From contig CAJUOF010000327.1 of NCBI GenBank assembly GCA_910587905.1, forward strand, positions 1-6,008: a stretch of 6,008 nucleotides of DNA. Reading direction: 5' to 3'. The notes below the pieces were generated by a model, which saw only the letters and a list, made by a program, of their open reading frames with translations, made no database searches and was not told where the DNA came from. How positions within the stretch are numbered: position 1 is the stretch's first letter; each line of letters opens with the position of its first letter. The position numbers and the translations under genes are program-made. Positions 1 through 5,746 of this stretch are shown in pieces. The DNA is from an uncultured Lachnospiraceae bacterium (GTDB lineage: Bacteria; Bacillota_A; Clostridia; Lachnospirales; Lachnospiraceae).

Positions 1-127
1 CCAGATGCCCATACACAGTTTTCGTATAGAGTCCACTATCTGCAAACGACGTCACACTAGTTGCCATCAACAGCATCAACGCCATCAACGCCACCATGAT
101 CCTTTTCTTTGTTCCTTTTCTCCTCAT
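1..127 (-). CDS. Small secreted protein, N-terminal part only (cut by window edge)
   Basis: Only the first 42 codons are inside the window. They encode a clear Sec signal peptide: a basic start (MRRKGTKKR), a hydrophobic core rich in Leu, Met and Ala, and a probable cleavage site after TSFA (about residue 29), followed by mature sequence beginning DSGLYTKTVYG. The ATG at 127 is chosen because a strong AAGGAGG lies 7 nt upstream (135-141). An in-frame ATG at residue 11 would shorten the signal peptide and lacks such a site. The signal peptide resembles that of the secreted protein at 4878-5237: both contain KKRIM followed by a similar core with MLL. The two genes are therefore probably paralogues. 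The gene follows the M56 sensor gene by about 157 nt, with an ACTATACTA repressor half-site in the gap. Function unknown. Confidence 0.8.
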   Translation of the reverse strand, partial: MRRKGTKKRIMVALMALMLLMATSVTSFADSGLYTKTVYGHL

Positions 128-134
128 GTTTTTT

Positions 135-141
135 CCTCCTT
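135..141 (-). promoter_or_regulatory. Ribosome binding site of left-edge secreted-protein gene
   Basis: AAGGAGG on the minus strand, 7 nt before the ATG at 127. It decides the start over the in-frame ATG at 97. Confidence 0.8.
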
Positions 142-238
142 CTCTGGATTATTTTTTCGGGATTCCGGCCGAAAATCCCATTCTATATTAAGCACTGCTC
201 AATACCACCACCAATACATCTCAATTAAACCATCTTTG

Positions 239-250
239 TAGTATAGTATT
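239..250 (-). promoter_or_regulatory. Candidate BlaI-type half-operator with -10-like box
   Basis: The minus strand reads AATACTATACTA. This 12-mer is repeated exactly at 5363-5374, and its ACTATACTA core equals one arm of the repressor-gene operator at 2091-2116. TATACT (240-245) could serve as a -10 box for the secreted-protein gene at 127. No TTGACA-like -35 box stands 17 bp upstream and the opposite arm is degraded, so this is either a weaker site or a remnant. A role as operator is inference. Confidence 0.45.
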
Positions 251-260
251 CTTGAGTAAT

Positions 261-277
261 GGGGAGGGAGTCTCCCC
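261..277 (-). terminator. Short GC-rich hairpin after the M56 gene, weak terminator candidate
   Basis: GGGGAG and CTCCCC form a perfect 6-bp stem with a 5-nt loop, starting 8 nt after the stop codon of the M56 gene. No T run follows on either strand, so it is not a canonical intrinsic terminator. It could reduce read-through into the secreted-protein gene at 127 or protect the mRNA 3' end. Confidence 0.3.
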
Positions 278-284
278 ATCCCCT

Positions 285-1652
285 TTATCTGACAATATAA
301 CTACCCTCCACGTCAACAGCTCCGTCATTTTTATTTTCCACAAACACCCGGTATTTTCCGGTCTGATCCAATGCAAACATATGTAAAATGTCCCCCTTTT
401 CCCGGACATACCGTTTTGTACCGTCCGGCTCTATGATACCGACGTTTACATATTTATTCGCTGGAGCAGTTGCCATAACTTTAATACTCCCGCCTGACTT
501 CGCATCAAACTCAGGCGTCTTTTTCAAAACATGTCCCGACACGGTCCATGAAAACATAGCTCCCGACCGAGCCATCTCCAGAAGCTCTCCCTCTTCTTCC
601 ACGGAAGTACTGGTTCCGGGGGCCTCCTCAAACTCTTCCAGTTCCATGACAGCCATCTGCTCTGCCTCTTCCACGACGGTCGCCTGATACAGGTTCTCAT
701 ACTGACCGATCATTCCCACAGAGGCCGCATAGACGGAAACCGAACTGAACGCCGCCAGAATGACGCAAACTGCCGCCGCTGCCGCCGGGGACTTCTTTTT
801 TGAATCTCCATACTTTTTCATACGCATCGTCCTTTCTGCCAATTCATGTTTATCTTCCACTTGCCGTGCAATGAAGCACTCTTTTACCTTCCCCATGTCA
901 ACCATCATCTGAACGATCCCGTCAAAATACGGTTCTACTCCTACCAGTTCACAGGCTCTGCTGTCACAGGCATGTTCGCTCCACCGGCTGATGGAAAAAT
1001 GCAGCCACCAGGCCACAGGATTAAAAAAATGTAAGATCAAGGTTATGGTGATCAGATGCTTGACCCAGATATCCTTCTGCCTGTAATGCATCAGTTCGTG
1101 GATGAATATGATCCTTCTTTCCTTACCTGCCACCTTCTTGGCATCCGTAGGAAGCATTACCCTGGGACGGATAGTCCCTGTAAATTCAGGCACGCCAATG
1201 CGAAGCGACCAATACAGCCCTACCCTTCTGGGGGAAATCCCAAGTTCTTTGCAGACTGCACAGAACTCGTCCCGAATTGGCCCCTTACATACCGCCCTGC
1301 TCCGATACCTCCTGTGAAGCATCCACAGCGATAAAAAATACCAGGCTCCAAACACCCCCACTCCCACAAACCATAGGATACAAAAGATGTTGCATATCCA
1401 TAAAATGACTGGTGTCTGTAAAAACAACACACCGCCGTCCCATTCAGGAAAAGAGTGCGCAAATCTGATAAAAACCAGGTAACAGATGGGAACCAAAAAA
1501 AATCCTATTGCCAGCTTCAGCAGGGAATATTGAATATTCAGATATCCAAGCCTCTCCAGCCACCCGCCGATCACATGCCACACAAACAGAACAAGGCTGC
1601 CAGTCAAAGAGGTAAGGATAATCCCAAAGGCCAGCTTAATCGTCCATGCCAT
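285..1652 (-). CDS. BlaR1-like M56 family membrane metallopeptidase, sensor-transducer
   Basis: A 455-aa membrane protein of peptidase family M56 (BlaR1/MecR1 type). In this family an extracellular signal activates a cytoplasmic-facing zinc protease that leads to loss of the partner repressor. About three hydrophobic segments lie near residues 3-29, 45-65 and 81-110. The zinc motif HELMH is at about 185-189, a further segment follows near 196-218, and a likely third metal ligand is in SEHACD (Glu about 226). A last membrane segment lies near 289-310. The C-terminal region (about 311-455) should be outside: an acidic linker, then a probable beta-sandwich. It is shorter than the penicillin-binding sensor of BlaR1 and I see no SxxK active-site motif; one KSGG stands alone. 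The ATG at 1652 has AGGAG 8 nt upstream; an in-frame start at 1703 would lie well inside the repressor gene. It overlaps that gene by 17 nt, so translation is probably coupled. Confidence 0.9.
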   Translation of the reverse strand: MAWTIKLAFGIILTSLTGSLVLFVWHVIGGWLERLGYLNIQYSLLKLAIGFFLVPICYLVFIRFAHSFPEWDGGVLFLQTPVILWICNIFCILWFVGVGVFGAWYFLSLWMLHRRYRSRAVCKGPIRDEFCAVCKELGISPRRVGLYWSLRIGVPEFTGTIRPRVMLPTDAKKVAGKERRIIFIHELMHYRQKDIWVKHLITITLILHFFNPVAWWLHFSISRWSEHACDSRACELVGVEPYFDGIVQMMVDMGKVKECFIARQVEDKHELAERTMRMKKYGDSKKKSPAAAAAVCVILAAFSSVSVYAASVGMIGQYENLYQATVVEEAEQMAVMELEEFEEAPGTSTSVEEEGELLEMARSGAMFSWTVSGHVLKKTPEFDAKSGGSIKVMATAPANKYVNVGIIEPDGTKRYVREKGDILHMFALDQTGKYRVFVENKNDGAVDVEGSYIVR

Positions 1653-2034
1653 CCAGAATACTCCTGATCTCTTCAATTTCCTCTTTCGAGATCTTCCGCT
1701 CACTGCTGAGTGCGGCGATCACATGTGAAATCTTTCCCCGAAACCAAAAATTTGCATCCTCCTGAATCAGGTTTCTTTTGTACTCTTCCTCGTCCTGCAA
1801 AGGATGGATGTAAGCCAGACGCCCCTTCCGGTACCGCTCAACAAACCCCTTCGCAATCAATTTATCCAGAAATGTACCGATTGACGTCCTTTTATAATCT
1901 TTGCCATAGTCTTTCAAAAGGGCCTCCGCCAGGTCCGGAACCGCAATGTCCTCGCCCGCATCCCAGATCGCCTTCATAATCAGGGTTTCGCTCGCACTCA
2001 GTGAACATTTCTTCTTTTTCTGCCTATTCTCCAT
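1636..2034 (-). CDS. BlaI/MecI/CopY-family transcriptional repressor
   Basis: A 132-aa winged-helix regulator of normal length for the BlaI/MecI family. Residues about 10-80 form the DNA-binding domain: SASETLIMKAIWD as first helix, then the recognition-helix region YKRTSIGTFLDKLIAKGFV (47-65) and a wing ending in RLAYIHPL. The C-terminal part (about 82-128) has the family's dimerisation look, with FWFRGKISHVIAAL followed by ISKEEIEEIRSIL. In relatives the repressor dimer binds inverted repeats and is removed after activation of the adjacent M56 sensor, whose gene overlaps this one. The ATG at 2034 is preceded by AAGAGGG (2043-2049) with 8 nt spacing. A perfect inverted repeat over its own promoter (2091-2116) predicts autorepression. 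The family includes beta-lactam and copper regulators; nothing here points to either signal, so no gene symbol is given. Confidence 0.93.
   Translation of the reverse strand: MENRQKKKKCSLSASETLIMKAIWDAGEDIAVPDLAEALLKDYGKDYKRTSIGTFLDKLIAKGFVERYRKGRLAYIHPLQDEEEYKRNLIQEDANFWFRGKISHVIAALSSERKISKEEIEEIRSILDGMDD
1661..1665 (-). promoter_or_regulatory. Ribosome binding site of the M56 gene, inside the repressor gene
   Basis: AGGAG lies 8 nt before the ATG at 1652, within the last codons of the repressor gene. It decides the start in favour of 1652 over 1703 and fits translational coupling. Confidence 0.7.
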
Positions 2035-2090
2035 TGTCCTATCCCTCTTCTCACTTTCGCTGCCATTTTCCTTATGAAGTTTTGTATTTT

Positions 2091-2116
2091 CACTATACTA
2101 TTCTTCTAGTATAGTG
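2091..2116. promoter_or_regulatory. Perfect inverted-repeat operator of the repressor gene
   Basis: CACTATACTA, a 6-nt spacer TTCTTC, then TAGTATAGTG: two perfectly matching 10-bp arms. The repeat spans from the end of the -35 box to the -10 box of the repressor promoter, so a bound dimer would block RNA polymerase. BlaI/MecI-family proteins bind inverted repeats of this general kind. The assignment to this repressor is inference from position and from the repeated copies near 5384 and 239. Confidence 0.8.
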
Positions 2117-2120
2117 TCAA
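2092..2120 (-). promoter_or_regulatory. Sigma-A type promoter of the repressor/M56 operon
   Basis: On the minus strand: TTGACA (2115-2120), 17-bp spacer, TATAGT (2092-2097). The -35 is a perfect consensus match and the -10 matches 5 of 6. Transcription should start near 2085, giving a leader of about 50 nt before the ATG at 2034. The promoter is almost wholly covered by the inverted repeat at 2091-2116. Confidence 0.85.
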
Positions 2121-2201
2121 CCTTAACTACTACATTTGAATGATCTTGTCCTTATCAGTGGTCATTTCGGTTCCATATGCACCTTATATGTCAAACAGTG
2201 G

Positions 2202-3644
2202 CTACATCCCTCCCAACTGCTGATTCCATTTTTCCAGCACCGACTCCAGGCCCAGTGCGTCCGCCTCCTCGGAAAGTGTTTTCAGCTCTGTCTCCAAATC
2301 TTTGCTGCTCCCAAAAAGAATGTCCTGGCATTGTTCCATAAAGAAGACGTTCAACCGGTCAATGTTTTGCTCGATTCCCTCCAGATCAAAGGTAGTGCCC
2401 GCAAGCCTAGATGGCTCCGCCCCCTCAATCAGGCTCCATAGCTCCTCCTTTTTATTCGGAGAATCCTTGTCGGATGGCATGGTGAGGAACGGATTGCCGA
2501 AACTGATCTGCTGCTCCCCTCCCACAATCCCATATTCTCCCGGCCGAACGGCCAGGCCGTCTTCGATCTGATAGCTCTCCCCCTCTTTTCCATAAACCAG
2601 CGCATTGGACAGTTCCGCATCGGAATAGATTGCGGCAACCGCCTCCATCGCTTCCTCCTGATGGGCGCTCTCCGCTCCGACACCCGCCTTATGTCCTTTC
2701 CCGTTAAATTTCAGATTAAATTCCGGAAATTCCACCGCCCGAAGTTCCACGTCCGGGGAGACGTAAAAACTGTTCCTCGCCAGATTTTCCGCCGCCGTTT
2801 CACTGTAGGAATACCCGACGGCAATCGTCAGAAAATCTCCCTGTCCCACCGCTTCTGAACAATCCCCGCTTTGGATCAGTCCCTGCCTGCCCCAGGAGTC
2901 CAGTAAACGGATCTGCTCCAGGCCCTCTTTTGTACCGATCATGCTTTCCGCCTTCCACCTGCCCTGCTCTTCCCGGATATAGACCATTTCGCAGGGACTC
3001 ATCTCGTAGCTCCCCCACCTGAAATACGGCCACGGCGTGGAAACGACAAACGAGGATTCTTCCTTTTCTGCCGCTTTGCGCAGATATGCCTCCAGATCGG
3101 AAAATTGAACCGTCTCCAGATCGATCCCGTATTTTTTCGCATGCTCCGCATGGAACACCGCATAATACTTTAAATCGGTGAGCGGTGTCGGTATCCCGTA
3201 AGTCGCTCCTTTGTATTTTACGGCATCCCACACGGGGGCAGGATATGCGTTCTTCAACTGTTCCCCTGTCTCTCCGCTTCCCAGAAAATCGTCCAGCGGG
3301 GCCAGCAGGCCCCTCTCCGCCATCATCGCATAGGTATCATGGCAGTTCTGCGTCCCCGGACAGGTGATGATGTCAAACTTTCCTTTTGCCACCTCTTCCA
3401 TATAAGTTTCCACATAGGCTTTATAGTCACCTTCAAAGGGGATGGAAATATTCGCAAAGCGGATCTGATAGGGCAGGCCTTTTTCCCTCAGTTTCTCGTT
3501 CAGTGCATCCAGATAGACCTGCTGGTCTCCCTTCATATTAAATAAAGCCCATGTCAGCGTCACCCTCTTTGACCCGCAGCCGCAGCCTGGAAGCAGGCCT
3601 CCAAGAAGTACAAATATCAAAATAAACGCCGCCCTTTTTTTCAT
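2202..3644 (-). CDS. Extracellular solute-binding lipoprotein (ABC transporter type)
   Basis: A 480-aa lipoprotein. The signal peptide MKKRAAFILIFVLLGG ends in a canonical LPGC lipobox with lipidated Cys21. The body resembles family 1 solute-binding proteins: an early beta strand (VTLTWALFN), a cleft segment KGKFDIITCPGT (88-98), the signature VKYKGATYGIPTP (142-154), and an aligned YGKEGESYQIEDG (351-363) of the kind seen in oligosaccharide- or lipo-oligosaccharide-binding members. The helical tail (about 446-477) also fits. Such proteins capture a ligand outside the membrane for an ABC importer; the ligand is not predictable and no permease or ATPase gene is in the window. The ATG at 3644 has AGGAGGG 5 nt upstream; an open frame reaching back to 3845 lies inside the previous gene and lacks a signal peptide. 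It begins 10 nt after the preceding lipoprotein gene, so the two are an operon. Confidence 0.88.
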   Translation of the reverse strand: MKKRAAFILIFVLLGGLLPGCGCGSKRVTLTWALFNMKGDQQVYLDALNEKLREKGLPYQIRFANISIPFEGDYKAYVETYMEEVAKGKFDIITCPGTQNCHDTYAMMAERGLLAPLDDFLGSGETGEQLKNAYPAPVWDAVKYKGATYGIPTPLTDLKYYAVFHAEHAKKYGIDLETVQFSDLEAYLRKAAEKEESSFVVSTPWPYFRWGSYEMSPCEMVYIREEQGRWKAESMIGTKEGLEQIRLLDSWGRQGLIQSGDCSEAVGQGDFLTIAVGYSYSETAAENLARNSFYVSPDVELRAVEFPEFNLKFNGKGHKAGVGAESAHQEEAMEAVAAIYSDAELSNALVYGKEGESYQIEDGLAVRPGEYGIVGGEQQISFGNPFLTMPSDKDSPNKKEELWSLIEGAEPSRLAGTTFDLEGIEQNIDRLNVFFMEQCQDILFGSSKDLETELKTLSEEADALGLESVLEKWNQQLGGM

Positions 3645-3649
3645 TTCCG

Positions 3650-3656
3650 CCCTCCT
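3650..3656 (-). promoter_or_regulatory. Ribosome binding site of the solute-binding protein, overlapping upstream stop codon
   Basis: AGGAGGG, 5 nt before the ATG at 3644. Its first bases are part of the TAG stop (3655-3657) of the preceding lipoprotein gene, a layout that suggests translational coupling. Confidence 0.8.
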
Positions 3657-4773
3657 AGTATTCCAGCACAGTCCGGTTGTTTTTTCCTGCGAGGAAATCC
3701 TTCTCCTCCATCGTCGCCATATGGAACTGTTCTTCCATCCGTGTACTCCCGCCATACCGCCCGACCAGCAGGCCGTCTTTTCTGTCCAGCACCTCAAAAT
3801 AAGTGGACTCTTCCCCCTCCCGGACCAGCAGGCTTTTTCCATCATCCAGATATTGATAGACTCTGTAATAAGCTCCCCCTGTCCGCTCCTCCCAAAAGGT
3901 CATAAGTTTCAGCCCCTCACTCCAGAAGAGACTGGCGCCGCCCCCGGCCTCCGTCTGGATCTCTTTCCAATCCCCGGACGCAAGATCCAACTCGATGATC
4001 TTTGCGGCATCCCCTTCCCGCACGTTGCACGCAAAAAGGCCGTCCCTCATGCTTGCGGCACGTGCCACGTTCCTGTCGCCCAAAGGCTCCTGAACCTCTC
4101 CCGTATCCAGGTCCAGGACCTTGAGGATCCCCCGTCCGTCTCTATACTCCCGATAGAGCAGAAGTTTCTCGTACCTTCCATACAGATCGTAATAGCTGCT
4201 CTCACTCTCCTGGGTAAGGAACTCCTCCTCTCCCGTGTCAAAATGATACTGACATATCGCACTGTTCGATACATCCTCCTTCAACTGTCCCGTTTCTTCG
4301 TCCATGACAGGGTCGCTGAAAGCCGTCACACAGGAATCCTCAAAAAAAAGAAACATCTGGGAACCGGTATGCGAGTATCTTCCAATCTTCTTTTCATTCC
4401 GTCCATCAAGATCGCAGCTATAAAAATGAGGAATCCCATTCTCTTCCCGCATGAGGTAATACCATTTGTCCCCGATCCGTCCCATCGCTCCCGCATCATA
4501 AAGACGCACCGCCGTGCACTCCGCACTGTCATGCAGGCAGCTCGCACTGGCGCACAAAGGGCGGTAGCTTCCCGTCCGGTAATCCAGATATTCCAGCTTT
4601 CCTCTGCGGGGAGGGTTTGGATTATGGTACAAAAGTCCTTCCTCCGTAAAGGTCCATCCCAGATACTTCCAGGAACTGTCCACTTCCGTTTCTTCTATCT
4701 TTTCCTCTTTTTTCCCACAGCCGGAAAATGCCAGGCAGACACACAGCCAGAAGACCGTCCTTTTTATCCTCAT
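3655..4773 (-). CDS. Propeller-like lipoprotein of unknown function
   Basis: A 372-aa protein with a short signal peptide (MRIKRTVFWLCVCLAFSGC) and a probable lipobox ending at Cys19; Phe at -3 is a little unusual. The mature part shows repeated strand-turn elements such as EYLDYRTGSY, YSCDLDGRNEKKIG, CQYHFDTGEEEFL, KVLDLDTGEVQEPL and IELDLASGDWKEI, as in surface lipoproteins with a beta-propeller fold. A cysteine/histidine cluster C74-x4-C79-x-H81-x4-C86 follows the first repeat; I recall similar clusters in lipoproteins of Lachnospiraceae, but the role is not known to me. The ATG at 4773 is chosen because the signal peptide starts there; a GGGGGAA about 10 nt upstream is a modest ribosome site. 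It is coupled to the solute-binding gene (10-nt gap), suggesting a joint role at the cell surface. The name describes the fold only. Confidence 0.8.
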   Translation of the reverse strand: MRIKRTVFWLCVCLAFSGCGKKEEKIEETEVDSSWKYLGWTFTEEGLLYHNPNPPRRGKLEYLDYRTGSYRPLCASASCLHDSAECTAVRLYDAGAMGRIGDKWYYLMREENGIPHFYSCDLDGRNEKKIGRYSHTGSQMFLFFEDSCVTAFSDPVMDEETGQLKEDVSNSAICQYHFDTGEEEFLTQESESSYYDLYGRYEKLLLYREYRDGRGILKVLDLDTGEVQEPLGDRNVARAASMRDGLFACNVREGDAAKIIELDLASGDWKEIQTEAGGGASLFWSEGLKLMTFWEERTGGAYYRVYQYLDDGKSLLVREGEESTYFEVLDRKDGLLVGRYGGSTRMEEQFHMATMEEKDFLAGKNNRTVLEY

Positions 4774-4810
4774 AATCTCGTTCCCCCCGCTCCACCACTG
4801 TCGCTGGTAT

Positions 4811-4839
4811 GTAATAGCCGTAAGCGGGGGATATGACAA
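4811..4839 (-). promoter_or_regulatory. Possible promoter of the two-lipoprotein operon
   Basis: On the minus strand: TTGTCA (4834-4839, 5 of 6 to consensus), 17-bp spacer, TATTAC (4811-4816, 4 of 6). The -35 box lies in the loop of the large inverted repeat at 4820-4858. If used, it would start the mRNA about 30 nt before the lipoprotein gene. The -10 match is weak and the lipoproteins may instead depend on read-through from the secreted-protein gene. Confidence 0.3.
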
Positions 4840-4858
4840 TCTCCCATCCCCCGCTTAC
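4820..4858. repeat. 13-bp perfect inverted repeat (hairpin) between secreted-protein and lipoprotein genes
   Basis: GTAAGCGGGGGAT and ATCCCCCGCTTAC form a perfect 13-bp GC-rich stem around a 13-nt loop. After one mismatch two further pairs can form. It starts about 20 nt after the stop codon of the secreted-protein gene. No T run follows on either strand, so it is not a standard intrinsic terminator. It may stabilise the upstream mRNA end or attenuate transcription into the lipoprotein genes. Confidence 0.8.
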
Positions 4859-4877
4859 CGCCTGATATTTCATTCGA

Positions 4878-5237
4878 TCAGATATACACCGTAAAGGACT
4901 TCTTTGTCCTTCCGTGATGGCTCCACGCCGAAACAAAGCGTCCCCCCGCCGGTGTGTACGTTGCCTCTACCCTGTCAGAACCCGTCCTTACAACCGGACT
5001 TGATGTGTACATGTTCCCCGCCGTGGACATGTATTCTTCTGTCAGGCTGAGATATACCCGGTCGCTGTCCATGCCGATACTCCAGGTATATGCTCTCGTC
5101 CCGGCCGTGCCATAAGTCTCCAGCTTCGCCGATACCTGGTGGTCGCTGCCGTAATTCTCTTTTGCAAGCGCTGTCATACTGACGGTCAGAAGCAGCATAA
5201 CCACCGTCAATGTTGCCATAATTCGTTTTTTCCGCAT
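4878..5237 (-). CDS. Small secreted protein, cysteine-free, predicted beta-rich
   Basis: A 119-aa protein with a Sec signal peptide: basic MRKKR, hydrophobic core to about residue 22, probable cleavage after TALA (residue 25). The mature part of about 94 residues has no cysteine, no lipobox and no cell-wall sorting motif. It is rich in Tyr, Ser, Thr and Val with alternating patterns typical of beta strands, for example AYTWSIGMDSDRVYLSL and DRVEATYTPAGGRFVSAW, and ends FTVYI. The ATG at 5237 has AGGAGGG 7 nt upstream; an in-frame ATG at 5282 would put an unlikely peptide before the signal sequence. The promoter at 5385-5413 carries a close copy of the repressor operator, so expression is probably controlled by the BlaI-type protein at 1636-2034. 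Its signal peptide resembles that of the left-edge gene. I do not recognise the mature domain; function unknown. Confidence 0.85.
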   Translation of the reverse strand: MRKKRIMATLTVVMLLLTVSMTALAKENYGSDHQVSAKLETYGTAGTRAYTWSIGMDSDRVYLSLTEEYMSTAGNMYTSSPVVRTGSDRVEATYTPAGGRFVSAWSHHGRTKKSFTVYI

Positions 5238-5244
5238 TTTAATT

Positions 5245-5251
5245 CCCTCCT
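5245..5251 (-). promoter_or_regulatory. Ribosome binding site of secreted-protein gene
   Basis: AGGAGGG 7 nt before the ATG at 5237; it supports this start over 5282. Confidence 0.8.
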
Positions 5252-5362
5252 GTACATTTGATCGTTCCGGGATCTTGGACAACTTCCCTATATATAAGCA
5301 TGCCTATTTTTTGATTTATGATTCTTTTTATATTTCTATAATATAGATATATTTTTTCCTAT

Positions 5363-5374
5363 TAGTATAGTATT
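5363..5374. promoter_or_regulatory. Extra operator half-site just downstream of the secreted-protein promoter
   Basis: Plus strand TAGTATAGTATT, identical to 239-250 and carrying the arm core of the repressor operator. It lies 11-22 nt past the -10 box at 5385-5390, near the predicted transcription start, where a second bound repressor could add to control. Its pairing partner may be the ATACTA of the main operator. Confidence 0.5.
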
Positions 5375-5383
5375 TTGTATCTT

Positions 5384-5409
5384 CACAATACTATCTTATA
5401 AGTAAAGTG
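5384..5409. promoter_or_regulatory. Imperfect inverted-repeat operator of the secreted-protein gene
   Basis: CACAATACTA, 6-nt spacer, AAGTAAAGTG. The arms match those of the repressor operator at 2091-2116 in 9 of 10 and 8 of 10 positions, with the same 6-nt spacer and the same placement between -35 and -10. Binding by the BlaI-type repressor is inferred. Confidence 0.7.
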
Positions 5410-5413
5410 TCAA
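5385..5413 (-). promoter_or_regulatory. Promoter of the secreted-protein gene
   Basis: On the minus strand: TTGACA (5408-5413), 17-bp spacer, TATTGT (5385-5390, 4 of 6). The geometry equals that of the repressor promoter. The similarity continues past the -10: GTGAAGATACAAAA here, GTGAAAATACAAAA there. Transcription would start near 5378, leaving a leader of about 140 nt that is very AT-rich and includes the 13-bp palindrome TCTATAATATAGA (5335-5347). The -35 box overlaps the last codons of the ORF at 5396-5746. Confidence 0.75.
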
Positions 5414-5746
5414 CACTTTTAAAAAAAATGTCATATTTTCTGTTCTCGCTTCCTGAAGTTCTTTTTCCGGATTAAAATTCTCCGGCAATCTCTTTTTCAT
5501 ATTCAAAATATCTTCGAGGGCTGCCTTTGCTCTCTGTCTATCTTTTACTCTGTCTATCGACATTGCTTCCAAACTCTGTAAAATATTAATCACATAGAAC
5601 ATATTCTCATCCGGCATCCTACCCTTTTTAATTAAAGATAGCAACCACTTTTGGATCAGTTCTTCTGTATAGGAATGGCAGATACCACAATAGAATTTCC
5701 AATAGCAAGCAGGAGATATTTCACCTCGGCAGGCTGTTCTCCACAC
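5396..5746 (-). CDS. Unidentified small protein, possibly a truncated remnant
   Basis: Up to 116 aa from a GTG at 5746. The first 26 residues hold a cysteine/histidine cluster (C6, C14, C20, C23, H24). The rest looks like a soluble helical protein: EELIQKWLLSLIKKG, then a charged stretch DRVKDRQRAKAALEDIL, and a final TFFLKVLTLYL. The frame stays open upstream only to a TGA at 5771-5773 and no good ribosome site precedes the GTG. An ATG at 5617 (73 aa) has AAGGG only 4 nt upstream. The stop codon lies inside the next gene's promoter, and the TTGACA of that promoter encodes part of the last residues. The gene may be real, start at 5617, or be the 3' remnant of a longer gene. I do not recognise the family. 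Confidence 0.45.
   Translation of the reverse strand: MWRTACRGEISPACYWKFYCGICHSYTEELIQKWLLSLIKKGRMPDENMFYVINILQSLEAMSIDRVKDRQRAKAALEDILNMKKRLPENFNPEKELQEARTENMTFFLKVLTLYL

Noticed and set aside
388..1667. Several plus-strand open frames opposite the M56 gene
   Set aside because: Low-complexity or Pro/Ser-rich translations without ribosome sites; they mirror the minus-strand coding region.
2126..2142. mec-operator-like string TACTACATTTG upstream of the repressor promoter
   Set aside because: It resembles half of the staphylococcal mec operator, but the second half is missing, it lies upstream of the -35 box, and it is unlike the inverted repeat shared in this window.
2121..2201. Terminator between the solute-binding gene and the repressor promoter
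   Set aside because: Only 5-6 bp stems with long loops or mismatches and no T run; I cannot support a terminator here.
3645..3845. N-terminal extension of the solute-binding protein back to 3845
   Set aside because: It would bury the signal peptide and lipobox inside the protein, is Trp/Arg-rich, and lies within the upstream lipoprotein gene in another frame.
3721..4836. Long open frame on the plus strand (about 371 codons)
   Set aside because: It lies antisense to the lipoprotein gene, has a Pro/Arg/His/Leu-rich composition typical of a shadow frame, and no ribosome site or recognisable domain.
4774..4839. 22-residue extension of the lipoprotein from a TTG at 4839
   Set aside because: It would place extra residues before the signal peptide and begins inside the inverted-repeat hairpin; the ATG at 4773 fits better.
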